Part shown: one piece after another, positions 8,045 to 16,184 of the stretch
Layout of the letters: every line of letters starts with the position of its first letter
Numbering within the stretch: position 1 is the stretch's first letter
From: a virus
Direction: 5' to 3' (one strand)
DNA length: 34,071 bases
Virus record (IMG/VR): IMGVR_UViG_3300046471_000241
Location: 1-34,071 of that record
Made by a program: the position numbers and the translations under genes
The notes under the pieces: model-generated
The model's database searches: none
The model's input: the letters and a program-made list of their open reading frames with translations, nothing else
What the model was told of the DNA's origin: nothing

Positions 8045-8500
8045 TTAAGCGGGGATTTCAGGCCAGGGAATATCCGGTGCGGCAGACAAATCCAGCCGGT
8101 TAAGCGCGACGCGGTATTTTTTCCAGGCGGTCAGGCTTGCCCGTTCCGCCTCCGTGGCATCGTCAATATCGACGGCATCTTGCAAAGGCGCAATAGTCGC
8201 GTTTGCCTTTGCCATCAGCGAGGACAAGGCCGTGACGGCTTCGGCCTTGCGTTCTTCAACCGTCGGCGGCGGAATATCCCCCCAGGCGGGCAGACCGTCA
8301 GTGCCCGCAACCCGCATTTTCCCCTCTGGTGGCGGAAGGGTTTGATATTCACGGTAAACAACATCGCTGACCGCAATGCCATCATCCGGCCAGCTTCCGG
8401 CATCGTCGTACACGTCCCGCAACGCACGCGGATAAAAGCCGTTGGTGAGCGGGCTGTAAACATAAAGACTTGAGGTGACTGCGCTGTAATAGTTGCTCAT
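8045..8500 (-). CDS. G: Tail fibre assembly chaperone (G-type)
   Basis: This 151-aa protein belongs to the phage tail-fibre assembly chaperone family, which folds or trimerises the receptor-binding fibre encoded just upstream. It shows the family layout: an N-terminal Tyr/Phe-rich half (YYSAVTSSLYVYSPLTNGFYP), a Pro-rich turn with PEGKMRVAGTDGLPAWGDIPPP, and a helical C-terminal half with AEAVTALSSLMAKANATIAPLQD and the final LNRLDLSAAPDIPWPEIPA. It is somewhat shorter than P2 G (175 aa). Its ATG sits 10 bases after H, with GGGA as ribosome site. It is the last gene of the V operon. Confidence 0.88.
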   Translation of the reverse strand: MSNYYSAVTSSLYVYSPLTNGFYPRALRDVYDDAGSWPDDGIAVSDVVYREYQTLPPPEGKMRVAGTDGLPAWGDIPPPTVEERKAEAVTALSSLMAKANATIAPLQDAVDIDDATEAERASLTAWKKYRVALNRLDLSAAPDIPWPEIPA

Positions 8501-8509
8501 AATTTTCCC

Positions 8510-11026
8510 TTACCAGCCGGTGGCTTCCCAGTAACTGCCGCCACTGTCCTGGCCGCAGGTGAAACCGATATTATTAATAATTTGCGCCGTACCAAAGTTG
8601 TCGTTGAACGTCCCGCCGCCGCCATTGATGGCGGTCACCTGAACGTTGACGCAGGCGCTCGGGAAGGGAATGGGAAAATTCACCGTTGACCAGCCTCGAC
8701 TCCCTTTGTTGACGACGCCCCACTGCTTAATCATTCCTGTGTCACCGCAGCGCCACCAGCCGCCGCCGAGATTGGCGGTGTTGGTATTGACCGGCTGCCG
8801 GTTATTGGGGCTGAAAACGCGCTGCCCCATCTCATAAATCCCGCCACCTTCGGCGGAAATACTCCCCTGTGTCGCCAGGTCACCGGTGCCGGTAAATCTG
8901 ACAAAGCCCGTTTGTACGGAATTCGCCTGATTAACGGTGCGGAAAAGAAAGCCCCCCACGCCGCCGCCCCGGTTGTTCACAAAGTCGGATTCGCCCTGGC
9001 CGCCGCTTTCGTTCCAGCCTAAATAGGTCCCTTGCCCGTCGCCAGGGTGCGGGATGGTTATCGCCCGGAGATAATTCGCCGTGACGCGACCGTTAACATC
9101 ACCGCCCACGCGGGGAAATGCGCCCACATCATCCGCATTCAGCCCGATATCCTGCGTGCCATCAAACGCCACACCGGCAATCTTGCGGGCGGTGGCGAGT
9201 TTGGTCGCGGCAACGGCTGTGCCATTTGCAGGAAGTGCACCCACGTTTGCCGCGCTAAGATTGATATCCTGCGTGCCATCAAACGCCACACCGGCAATTT
9301 TGCGGGCAGTCGCGAGTTTGGTCGCCGCGACGGCTGTGCCGCCCGCCGGTAATGCGCCGACGTCTGCCGGTGTCGGTTTGTTCGCCTGGCAGTAAATTTC
9401 ATTCCAGGCCGTCCAGGGACCATCGACGCCGTTCCACGCTCCGGTAGCGCCCCGCGTAAACTGTCGTCCGTTGTTGTTAAAGGCAATCTGCTGCGTCGCA
9501 TTCGGCCCCCAGGTCACGAAAATCACGCCGACAAAACCGTTCATCGGATAGCCTTTGTCCGTGGTCGCGGCGGCGGCACCGGGCACGCCGTAATGCCCGA
9601 ACATGGCCGTACCATGCAGCGCGTTGGGCGAGTCTGTCGCGGTTAGGTTCGTGCGGATTTTAAACGCCGTCGCCATTTCATCCGCCAGCGCCTTTTCACT
9701 GGCGGCGCTTTGCGCGGCCGTCCACGCGCCCACGTCGGCGGCGGTGGGTTTGTTATTCGCGCTGTACGTTGGCACCCACTCTTTCCAGGGACCATCGACG
9801 CCGTTCCAGTCAGCGGACAACCCGCGATTCCAGATATTGCCGGTGAACGTAACGTACATCTGCTGACAGCCGTAGGCGCTCGGTGTGACATACAGCGTGC
9901 CTGCGATGCCTTGCGGATAGTGCAGCGCCGCCGTGGCGTTGGCATTTTTAGGCTGCGCGTACAGGACGGCGCTTCCGACTCCGCTGGCAAAGCCCAGGGT
10001 ATTAATATCCGTGGTGGTCAGGATGGCCGACGGCACCGCGACGGAATTCACCGCGCTGGCCTGCACCCAGTCACGCCAGGGTCCATCTGTGCCATTCCAG
10101 GACGCATTCAGCGCACGCGTCCACACCATGCCGGTGTTTTGCACGGTGTAACGCTGCAGCACGCCGCCCGTCCAGGACGCGGGGATAACCTCCAGCACGC
10201 CCGCGGCTTGTGCGCCTGGTGGGTAGCCATTGGCGACCGTGGCATTCGCGCCGGTGCTCTGCACGTAAACCCCGATGTTTGCCAGATTAAACGTGTTGAT
10301 ATTCGCGGTGCCGAGAACACCAGTAATGACGGGTAACGCCCCCACGTCTGCCGCCGCCAGGGTAATGTCAGCGCTCAGCGCTTTATTGTTCACCTTGCGG
10401 GTGGACGGTACGCGGGTGTTGGCATTGTCGTTGGCGGCCTTGACCGCTTTGGGCGTGGCGGCCAGCGCCTCACTGGTACTGCTGACCGCGCTGTTAAGCT
10501 GAACAAAACCTTTTGCCGTCAGCGTGCCGTCGGGGTGGTTGCGGGATTTTTCATGTGCGGCCAGCAGGTCATTCACATACTGCTCGGTGGCCATAATCAC
10601 CGAGTCGTCGATCAGCAGGCTAATGGCCTCGGTGTTACTGACGGCAATCACCATACGCAACGTTTGCGTGCGCCCTGAACCTTCCGCCAGGGTCGGTTTG
10701 TACGTGTCCGCCATATTGCAGACGGCAATCAGCGTGCCGTCGTCGGCAAACAGACCCATTTCACGCATCCAGAAGCCGCCGACGCTCGCAGAAATCACCG
10801 CCTCAGCAATGACCCAGTTGCCATGAGTCGGATCCAGCTTTAAGGAGTTGAGCGGCGTGCGGTACACCTCTTTAACCAGCTTAGTCTGCGTGGCAACCGG
10901 CGTGGTCGCCTTGCCGTTGCCGTCACCGACGGCAAGCTGCGTAATGTTGATGTCAGTTCCCGCCGCAATGGCGGCCGCAATGCGCGACTGTCCAAGCGTG
11001 GTGACAACGGATTTAAATGTGCTCAT
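8510..11026 (-). CDS. H: Tail fibre protein H (receptor binding)
   Basis: H is the fibre that adsorbs to the host surface. At 838 aa it is longer than P2 H (669 aa). The first 160 residues (STFKSVVTTLGQSRIAAAIA... VGGFWMREMGLF) match the conserved P2-type collar that docks on the baseplate. The central shaft contains at least three knob-like units of the pattern SWNGxDGPWxxW (near residues 315, 410 and 540) and a 39-residue repeat containing AATKLATARKIAGVAFDGTQD. The C-terminal 90 residues (WWRCGDTGMIKQWG... EATGW) form a tip unlike P2 and resemble receptor-binding tips of other tailed phages. Extra shaft modules and a swapped tip suggest host-range change. The start has GAGG as ribosome site. 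Confidence 0.92.
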   Translation of the reverse strand: MSTFKSVVTTLGQSRIAAAIAAGTDINITQLAVGDGNGKATTPVATQTKLVKEVYRTPLNSLKLDPTHGNWVIAEAVISASVGGFWMREMGLFADDGTLIAVCNMADTYKPTLAEGSGRTQTLRMVIAVSNTEAISLLIDDSVIMATEQYVNDLLAAHEKSRNHPDGTLTAKGFVQLNSAVSSTSEALAATPKAVKAANDNANTRVPSTRKVNNKALSADITLAAADVGALPVITGVLGTANINTFNLANIGVYVQSTGANATVANGYPPGAQAAGVLEVIPASWTGGVLQRYTVQNTGMVWTRALNASWNGTDGPWRDWVQASAVNSVAVPSAILTTTDINTLGFASGVGSAVLYAQPKNANATAALHYPQGIAGTLYVTPSAYGCQQMYVTFTGNIWNRGLSADWNGVDGPWKEWVPTYSANNKPTAADVGAWTAAQSAASEKALADEMATAFKIRTNLTATDSPNALHGTAMFGHYGVPGAAAATTDKGYPMNGFVGVIFVTWGPNATQQIAFNNNGRQFTRGATGAWNGVDGPWTAWNEIYCQANKPTPADVGALPAGGTAVAATKLATARKIAGVAFDGTQDINLSAANVGALPANGTAVAATKLATARKIAGVAFDGTQDIGLNADDVGAFPRVGGDVNGRVTANYLRAITIPHPGDGQGTYLGWNESGGQGESDFVNNRGGGVGGFLFRTVNQANSVQTGFVRFTGTGDLATQGSISAEGGGIYEMGQRVFSPNNRQPVNTNTANLGGGWWRCGDTGMIKQWGVVNKGSRGWSTVNFPIPFPSACVNVQVTAINGGGGTFNDNFGTAQIINNIGFTCGQDSGGSYWEATGW
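9146..9340 (-). repeat. Tandem 117-bp repeat within fibre gene H
   Basis: Bases 9146..9223 and 9263..9340 are near-identical 78-base blocks set 117 bases (39 codons) apart. They encode two copies of AATKLATARKIAGVAFDGTQDI. This is an internal shaft duplication and offers a site for length change by recombination. Confidence 0.9.
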
Positions 11027-11035
11027 AACGTCCTC

Positions 11036-11563
11036 TTATGCGGGGTAAACGGTCAGCAGTTCGCCCAGGTAGTGCGCCGCGCCGGTGTAAACGTCGCCTT
11101 TAATATCCTGGGTGATGGTCAGGCCAATCAGATGACGGCTGGCCGGTTTGGCATCAGCTATCAGCCTTTCCATTTCTAAATACATTTCCTCGGTGATGCC
11201 GGTTTCCAGCACGCCGATATCCAGGCGAAACGTGCCGGGTTCGTCATTGGTTTCCCACCACTCGGTCACGTTAATCAGGTAGCCGAGCGGCTCCACCACG
11301 CGCCGGATGGCACCGATAGTTCCCTTATGGCAGTGAATGAACCAGGCGGATTGAATGACGCGGCGCTTGGTGACGACAGGCCAGTTTTCATCCCAGCGGT
11401 CAACCGACAGCGCCCACGCCAGGTAAGGCAAAAACTTCGCCGGACAGGTCAGCGGATCCCAAAGCTGCCGCAGCGGCACCGGCACGTTTTCAAGCGCGGC
11501 GCAGGCCTCGGCGGCGGCAACCTCAAGAGCCGAGGAACCGACGGGCAGCAGGCGATCACTCAT
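11036..11563 (-). CDS. I: Baseplate wedge protein I
   Basis: gpI is a baseplate component next to J. The 175-aa product starts MSDRLLPVGSSALEVAAAEA and has the conserved LRQLWDPLTCPAKFLPYLAWALSVDRWDENW block found in P2 gpI (176 aa), followed by KGTIGAIRRVVEPLGY. It overlaps the end of J by eight bases and precedes H by nine, so translation of the baseplate genes is coupled. Confidence 0.95.
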   Translation of the reverse strand: MSDRLLPVGSSALEVAAAEACAALENVPVPLRQLWDPLTCPAKFLPYLAWALSVDRWDENWPVVTKRRVIQSAWFIHCHKGTIGAIRRVVEPLGYLINVTEWWETNDEPGTFRLDIGVLETGITEEMYLEMERLIADAKPASRHLIGLTITQDIKGDVYTGAAHYLGELLTVYPA

Positions 11564-12464
11564 CGTAGCCGCCCACTTTCAGGGTGTACGCGGTGCAGAA
11601 TGACGCCTGCGTTTTATCCAGCTCGATGTCAGCGGCGGGGCTTTTCAGCTCTACCCGTTGCACACCTTCAACGTGCAGCGCGGCATAAATGGCGGACAGC
11701 CGGATGTCGCGGCCTAACCGGTGCTGCGCGGTGGTGTAAGCGATAAGCTTGGCTTCGGCAGCTTCGCGGATAGGTTCAGCTTCCGGACCCGGAAACAGAT
11801 ACAGCACGGCGTCAATGGTGTAACTGACCACGGTGGCGGACTGGACGGTCACGCGGTCGGCCACGGGGCGCACGTTTTCATCGTTGAGCGCGGCCTGAAC
11901 TACCGCCAGCAGGTCAGCGGGGGCGGTGCCGTTGCCGGTCTGTGCCAGCACGGAAATCGTCACGCAGGCGGGCGACGGACTGATCACCGAAATATCCGCC
12001 ACCCGCCCGTCAGCAGAGCGCCCGTGATACTCATAGGAACCGACCGGACCCGCCACGCTCAGCCCTTCAAACGCCTGCTGCGCGCGGATACGCAAATCCG
12101 CATCGCTTTCCATCACTGCCGCGACAGCAGGCACGCTGACCGTATCCGCAGGGGTGATGGTCAGGCGCGCCACGCTGAACGTGGCGGCGATATTGTCCAG
12201 GTCTGTGCCGGTGGCGTAGGCCAGCATCACCGCCTGCGCCGCCTCGTTAACCCGCTGACGCAGGATCACTTCGCGGTAAGCGTTCTCCTCCAGCAGCTTC
12301 ACAATGGGTTCAGACTCCAGGGTCAGCGTGCGGGCGATGGCGGCCTGCTGGTCTTCGGGGTACAAGGAGACCAGCGTGGCTTTGCGCTCCGCCAGCAGGA
12401 TTTCGTAATCCAGCACCTCCACCACGTCGGGGGCGGGTAACTGGCTGAGATCAATCGTTGCCAT
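11556..12464 (-). CDS. J: Baseplate wedge protein J
   Basis: gpJ is a baseplate wedge protein, related to T4 gp6 and the Mu gp47 family. I start it at the ATG at 12464, giving MATIDLSQLPAPDVVEVLDYE, because P2 gpJ begins the same way; an immediately preceding ATG (12467) would add one Met. The product is 302 aa, the P2 length as I recall it. The conserved central LLAYATGTDLDNIAA-like segment and the C-terminal GVQRVELKSPAADIELDKTQ are present. It begins three or four bases after the stop of W. Confidence 0.95.
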   Translation of the reverse strand: MATIDLSQLPAPDVVEVLDYEILLAERKATLVSLYPEDQQAAIARTLTLESEPIVKLLEENAYREVILRQRVNEAAQAVMLAYATGTDLDNIAATFSVARLTITPADTVSVPAVAAVMESDADLRIRAQQAFEGLSVAGPVGSYEYHGRSADGRVADISVISPSPACVTISVLAQTGNGTAPADLLAVVQAALNDENVRPVADRVTVQSATVVSYTIDAVLYLFPGPEAEPIREAAEAKLIAYTTAQHRLGRDIRLSAIYAALHVEGVQRVELKSPAADIELDKTQASFCTAYTLKVGGYDE

Positions 12465-12467
12465 CAT

Positions 12468-12818
12468 TCAGCTCACAGGAAGGGTTAAGGAAATGGCGGC
12501 GGACGTGTCTTTGCGGGTGCCGGTGAGCTCCACCACCGCTTTCCCGTCAAACGTCGTGTCAAAGGTGATGCCGGTCAGGCTGACGCGTGGCTCCCATTTC
12601 AAAATCGCGCTGTAACAGGCCGCCATGATTTGCAGGCGCAGCGCCGCATTCTGCGGGCGGTCAGTCAGTATCGATAGCAGTGAACCATAGTCACGGCGCA
12701 TGACGCGGGAACCGACGGGCGTGCGCAGAATATCGCTGACCGACTGCTGAATGTGCGCCAGGTCTTCGACGCTGCGCCCCGTGTCGCGAGCCAGACCGAT
12801 GTATTTCGCGTGAGTCAT
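12468..12818 (-). CDS. W: Baseplate protein W
   Basis: gpW is the baseplate protein of the T4 gp25 lysozyme-like fold family. The 116-aa product (P2 W is 115 aa) contains the family core ILRTPVGSRVMRRDYGSLL and the downstream EPRVSLTGI block. It lies between spike V (four-base overlap) and J, as in P2. Confidence 0.94.
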   Translation of the reverse strand: MTHAKYIGLARDTGRSVEDLAHIQQSVSDILRTPVGSRVMRRDYGSLLSILTDRPQNAALRLQIMAACYSAILKWEPRVSLTGITFDTTFDGKAVVELTGTRKDTSAAISLTLPVS

Positions 12819-13456
12819 GAAGGCACCTGCGTCTGACCGCCGCCCGTCTGGACGCCGCCGTGTTTATGGTTATGCACAACCACGCCGTTTGACGTGAGGC
12901 TGCCGCCGGAATGGGTGAGGTTCCCGGTTAGGGTGCCGCCCTGTTTCACCTCCAGACTGCCCGTGGTGAGCTTCTTGGTGCAGACCACTTCCGGCGTGTC
13001 GAGCGTGATGCGCGTTTTTGCCGTGCAGGTGATATCCGGTGCAGTCACAGCGACTTTTTCCGACGCGTTTACCGTGGCAGACTTGATGCCGGTAGCCAGC
13101 AGCGCGCCGGTTTTTGGTTCGTACTCGATCACCGCGCCGTCAGGGAATGACACATGCAGCGCATCGGCTGATGCAGAAGGCGCAGGAAATTCATCCGAGA
13201 AAATGCCGGGCATCACGAAGGCGGTATCCAGCTCACCGCCCAGACAGAACAGCAGAACCTGTTCACCGATGGACGGTGCCCACCAGGAACGCGAGCGCCC
13301 TGCACGGGAGGTCAGCCAGTGCAGCCAGTCGGTGACGTTGCCGCCGGTATTGACGCGACAAGTTGCTGCCTCTAAATCCACCTCGGCAACGGTGCCAATG
13401 CGGATCAGATTGCGCAGTAGGCGCGGGATGTCGTTGTTTGGGATGGATGTATTCAT
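12815..13456 (-). CDS. V: Baseplate spike V
   Basis: gpV is the trimeric spike at the tail tip that pierces the outer membrane. The 213-aa protein has the OB-fold half with TDWLHWLTSRAGRSRSWWAPSIGEQV, a beta-helical middle of short repeats, and a C-terminal apex with HNHKH at about residues 195-199. In P2 gpV the corresponding HxH motif binds an iron ion at the needle tip. Length is close to P2 gpV (211 aa). The start at 13456 aligns with P2 (MNT). No strong ribosome site is visible. It is the first gene of the V operon, with an Ogr box about 50 bases upstream. Confidence 0.95.
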   Translation of the reverse strand: MNTSIPNNDIPRLLRNLIRIGTVAEVDLEAATCRVNTGGNVTDWLHWLTSRAGRSRSWWAPSIGEQVLLFCLGGELDTAFVMPGIFSDEFPAPSASADALHVSFPDGAVIEYEPKTGALLATGIKSATVNASEKVAVTAPDITCTAKTRITLDTPEVVCTKKLTTGSLEVKQGGTLTGNLTHSGGSLTSNGVVVHNHKHGGVQTGGGQTQVPS

Positions 13457-13466
13457 GGATGAAAGA

Positions 13467-13488
13467 ATGCCGCCCTGTCAGGCGGCAT
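13467..13488 (-). terminator. Hairpin between the V promoter and the V start codon
   Basis: On the minus strand ATGCCGCC pairs with GGCGGCAT around the loop TGACAG and is followed by TCTTTC. The stem is strong and the tail is U-rich. It could end transcription entering from the upstream cargo or S gene. Because it lies at or just before the predicted start of P_V (about 13457), it may also sit in the promoter rather than in the transcript. Confidence 0.5.
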
Positions 13489-13503
13489 ACAATTTGAGGC
13501 GGG

Positions 13504-13521
13504 TTGATGACGTGTGGCACA
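13504..13521 (-). promoter_or_regulatory. Ogr activator box of the V promoter (P_V)
   Basis: The minus strand reads GTTGTGCCACACGTCATCAA, that is TGT-N12-CAA. The same box, with CATCAACCCGC downstream, precedes O at 21349..21366. This fits the P2 late-activator element at about -55. Confidence 0.75.
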
Positions 13522-13540
13522 ACGTGGGGATCACTGACTG

Positions 13541-13888
13541 ACTGAGGAGTATTCGCTCAAACTTGAGCTGACACATCTCGTAGGTAGAACATCAGTCTGG
13601 TTTGAGCTGTGAGTTCAACGGGCCGATGCAACGCTATCCTTAAAGAAGGGGGCGTTGGAACTGAACAGGTATGCTCGTAATTGAGAGTCATTGAAATCGA
13701 TTTATTTCACTACGTGATTTAGATACTCAATTTTTTATGATTACATCTAATTATTTAGAAGTAAGTTTATTCTTGCCAGTAAAAACTATCTCATGGCGAA
13801 GGATTTATTATTTTCAATATTGACACTCCCCTGTAGACTTAGTTGGGGAGTGTGTTGTTAATTTATTATGATATGGATGGGGTCATGG
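13541..13888. other. Non-coding junction left of the membrane-hydrolase cargo, with a terminator-like hairpin
   Basis: AT-rich DNA with no credible ORF. ACACTCCCC (13823..13831) and GGGGAGTGT (13845..13853) form a perfect 9-bp stem with a 13-base loop just downstream of the cargo gene stop. The sequence after the stem on the minus strand is AT-rich but has no clean T run, so termination would be imperfect. No insertion-sequence remnant is recognised here. Confidence 0.6.
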
Positions 13889-15340
13889 CTATCTTGTTCT
13901 CCTACCATGTTCGCTGCAACTCAACCATTCTGCTACGTTCATTATAGCCTGCGGATGTGAATGCGTTGAATGTATTAACATGCCATCACTTTGTGGAGCG
14001 AATTTTATGACATTATGCCCCCCGCCAACTGGGGTTTCAGATGTTGCAACAAAAACTTCCGGACAAAAAATTAATCGTAAATCACCATAAGCTATTGCCT
14101 TGGCTAAGGCCAGCCAAAATGAAAATATTGCAACTGGGATTGCAGCAATAAGTAAAACATGGGGGGTGTCTTTTGATGGTTTCACCCATTGATAAATATG
14201 AGAAATAACAGTTAATATAAAACTCACCATAAATACATAGATAAAATACTTTTCCTGAGGATAAAAAACCAATATATTAATACTAGCGAAAATATAAAAG
14301 AGATAACTTAAAATAGCTGACCAATGTATTAACCCACTACGTTTCACTTGACCTTTTTTAAGTTGAGAGAATATAGAAAAACACCATTCATGAAGTGAAC
14401 TTACAAACCTAAGCCCCGAATCCGCTTCATCACCAATAGCGTGAAAAATCTCAACATTTCTAAAGTCAACTGCTTCCTGCTCTTTTTCATTGTCTACTTC
14501 TCTTAAAAAATCATTTTTATATTTTTTGGATATTTTTATTTCAAAGAATATTGAAATAAAGAAAATCAGTGCTGCTAAATTGAGGTTGTATAATTCAAAG
14601 GGCACTAACAACACTGCCAGAAAAAACTGAATAGCCAAGGCACCACTAATATTAATAAGATTCAATAACGAGCCTGAAGTTCTTGTTATCTTTCGGCGGA
14701 AAATGAATGGTGGTGATAAAAGGCAAACTCCTTGAACTTTTTTGGCAATGTCAGGTCGCAAGTAAGACATTTCTCTCACAATGGCTGCGCCATGGCTGTG
14801 AGCGACAATGTAGTTATTTTTTGCAGGTGAGTTGTAAATATGTTCCCCTAATTGATGAGCTGCATGTTTACGAGAGGATACTGTGTTTTTCCCATCCCAG
14901 ATAAATCTAGATAGTTGTACTTTTGGATTTCTTTTTTTAATTGATTTGCACATTTCTGAGTCTGATTGCGTCCACGGTGCATTCGGCTCGAATGTGCCAT
15001 GAACAAGGTGAACTATGACCTCTGCTGATTCAATATCAGCAATTTCGTTAATAGTTGTTTTTTTATGAGGAGGAAATATACAATGCCATGCCGTTAAAAT
15101 AACCTTTTGCCAGATTACATAGTGAGCGAGTACTAATATGAGTATTATTGCGACAGGTATAGTTATGAGGCCAATGGCAACTGTCTTAATGACATATTGG
15201 AGTGTGCCTTTGTTGTGAGTAATACAATAATATAGTATGGATGAAATAAAAAGCACTGACATAGCTATCAACACGCCAGCCAAACCAAATAATACAACAT
15301 AGTCAATAAAATTATCATGTATCATCAAACGGTCTTCCAT
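13889..15340 (-). CDS. Cargo gene: multi-pass membrane serine hydrolase (lipase-like)
   Basis: The 483-aa protein combines an alpha/beta-hydrolase core with about six hydrophobic helices. Helices lie near residues 13-40, 49-77, 228-269 (two), 338-360, 364-386 and 393-418. The hydrolase part shows VHLVHGTF (111-117) as a likely oxyanion strand and VAHSHGAA (179-186) with Ser182 as nucleophile. HAIGDEADSGL (300-310) offers Asp304 or Asp307 as the acid, and IHSTHSHP (456-463) probably supplies the His. A complete triad is therefore plausible. The gene is AT-rich, unlike its neighbours, and sits between S and V, where P2 carries the cargo gene orf30. A lipid or ester substrate is inferred. A role in lysogenic conversion or phage exclusion fits the place but is not shown. 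Start: ATG 15340 has no ribosome site; ATG 15325 has GGA upstream. A TATAAT lies at 15352..15357. Confidence 0.8.
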   Translation of the reverse strand: MEDRLMIHDNFIDYVVLFGLAGVLIAMSVLFISSILYYCITHNKGTLQYVIKTVAIGLITIPVAIILILVLAHYVIWQKVILTAWHCIFPPHKKTTINEIADIESAEVIVHLVHGTFEPNAPWTQSDSEMCKSIKKRNPKVQLSRFIWDGKNTVSSRKHAAHQLGEHIYNSPAKNNYIVAHSHGAAIVREMSYLRPDIAKKVQGVCLLSPPFIFRRKITRTSGSLLNLINISGALAIQFFLAVLLVPFELYNLNLAALIFFISIFFEIKISKKYKNDFLREVDNEKEQEAVDFRNVEIFHAIGDEADSGLRFVSSLHEWCFSIFSQLKKGQVKRSGLIHWSAILSYLFYIFASINILVFYPQEKYFIYVFMVSFILTVISHIYQWVKPSKDTPHVLLIAAIPVAIFSFWLALAKAIAYGDLRLIFCPEVFVATSETPVGGGHNVIKFAPQSDGMLIHSTHSHPQAIMNVAEWLSCSEHGRRTR

Positions 15341-15516
15341 ATGAATAGTTGATTATAAAACTTGTCAGATCTTGTGGTTGTAATTGCAAGGCTAAATAAG
15401 AACATGGCATGCTTATAGTAAAGGTAATACCATCTTAAGTGATACTAAATTCAACTAAAAATGGATGGCCTTGAAGACCTATTTTGACATACTTGTAATG
15501 ATGTCTGCTACTGGCA

Positions 15517-15676
15517 CAGGCTGTGTGAAAACGCTTTAGGTATGTAGCCTATGGTAAAGAATAAATCTTGAACCGTGTCCTTACGTAAAATTTGGCATTA
15601 CTATCCGGCCATTATGTTTCAGATTTCGCATAGCTTCACACACTTCAGTTCTTGACCTGAGTTTTCACACAGCCTG
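15517..15676. repeat. 16-bp perfect inverted repeat bounding 128 bp
   Basis: CAGGCTGTGTGAAAAC at 15517..15532 is the exact reverse complement of 15661..15676. Terminal repeats of this kind are typical of insertion sequences and their small non-autonomous relatives. The enclosed 128 bp have no ORF worth naming. It lies at the right-hand junction of the membrane-hydrolase cargo and may mark how that cargo arrived. A hairpin-forming element without mobility is the alternative. Confidence 0.55.
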
Positions 15677-15716
15677 GGCACAAAGCTGCCTGTCAGATTA
15701 GGTTTAGCTCTGTGCC
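15677..15716 (-). terminator. Hairpin after S, possible end of the O-to-S operon
   Basis: GGCACAAAGC (15677..15686) pairs with GCTCTGTGCC (15707..15716), with one mismatch and a 20-base loop, ten bases past the stop of S. No T run follows on the minus strand, so intrinsic termination is uncertain. Confidence 0.35.
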
Positions 15717-15725
15717 GCAGTTATG

Positions 15726-16184
15726 TCAGGAGAAGCCTGAGCTAAGAAGTATTAGCAATTCATCTTCCACAATCTTCATATCTTCCGCATCCAGCCCTAA
15801 CAGCGGGCGCGCCGGATACTGCATTTCTTTTGCACGGACAGACGGACGATCCCGCAGCCCGTACTGATGCACCTTCGCCATGCGCTGAACCTGTCCGGTG
15901 AATTCCACCACTGCGTCATCAGCGGTGCCCTTGGCCTTCATGTATTTGGCCGTGCGCAGTTTGGCGAACATTTCCCGCTTAATACGGCCTTTCTTTGCCC
16001 GCAAAGGCTGCGGACGTCGCGGTGTGAACGGCTGCCCCTCCGGCGTGACCTGCTGTTTAATGCGCTGCTGCTGATGTTTGCGCAGACGCTTCGCAATGGT
16101 CGCCGCCATCGCCTTCCGGCTTTGTGGCGACAGCGCCTCAATCAGCCCCGCCAGGCGGGTATCAAACGCTGACAACTCACTCAT
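15726..16184 (-). CDS. S: Tail completion protein S
   Basis: gpS acts with R in finishing the tail of P2. The 152-aa protein (P2 S is 150 aa) belongs to the virion morphogenesis family shared with Mu gpG. It shows the basic N-terminal stretch KAMAATIAKRLRKHQQQRIKQQ and the conserved VHQYGLRDRP and YPARPLLGL motifs near the C-terminus. It overlaps the end of R by eight bases. It is the last gene of the O operon before the cargo region. Confidence 0.94.
   Translation of the reverse strand: MSELSAFDTRLAGLIEALSPQSRKAMAATIAKRLRKHQQQRIKQQVTPEGQPFTPRRPQPLRAKKGRIKREMFAKLRTAKYMKAKGTADDAVVEFTGQVQRMAKVHQYGLRDRPSVRAKEMQYPARPLLGLDAEDMKIVEDELLILLSSGFS

Noticed and set aside
9146-9340. CRISPR-like spaced repeats
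   Set aside because: There are only two copies, in frame within fibre gene H, and they encode the same peptide; it is a protein repeat.
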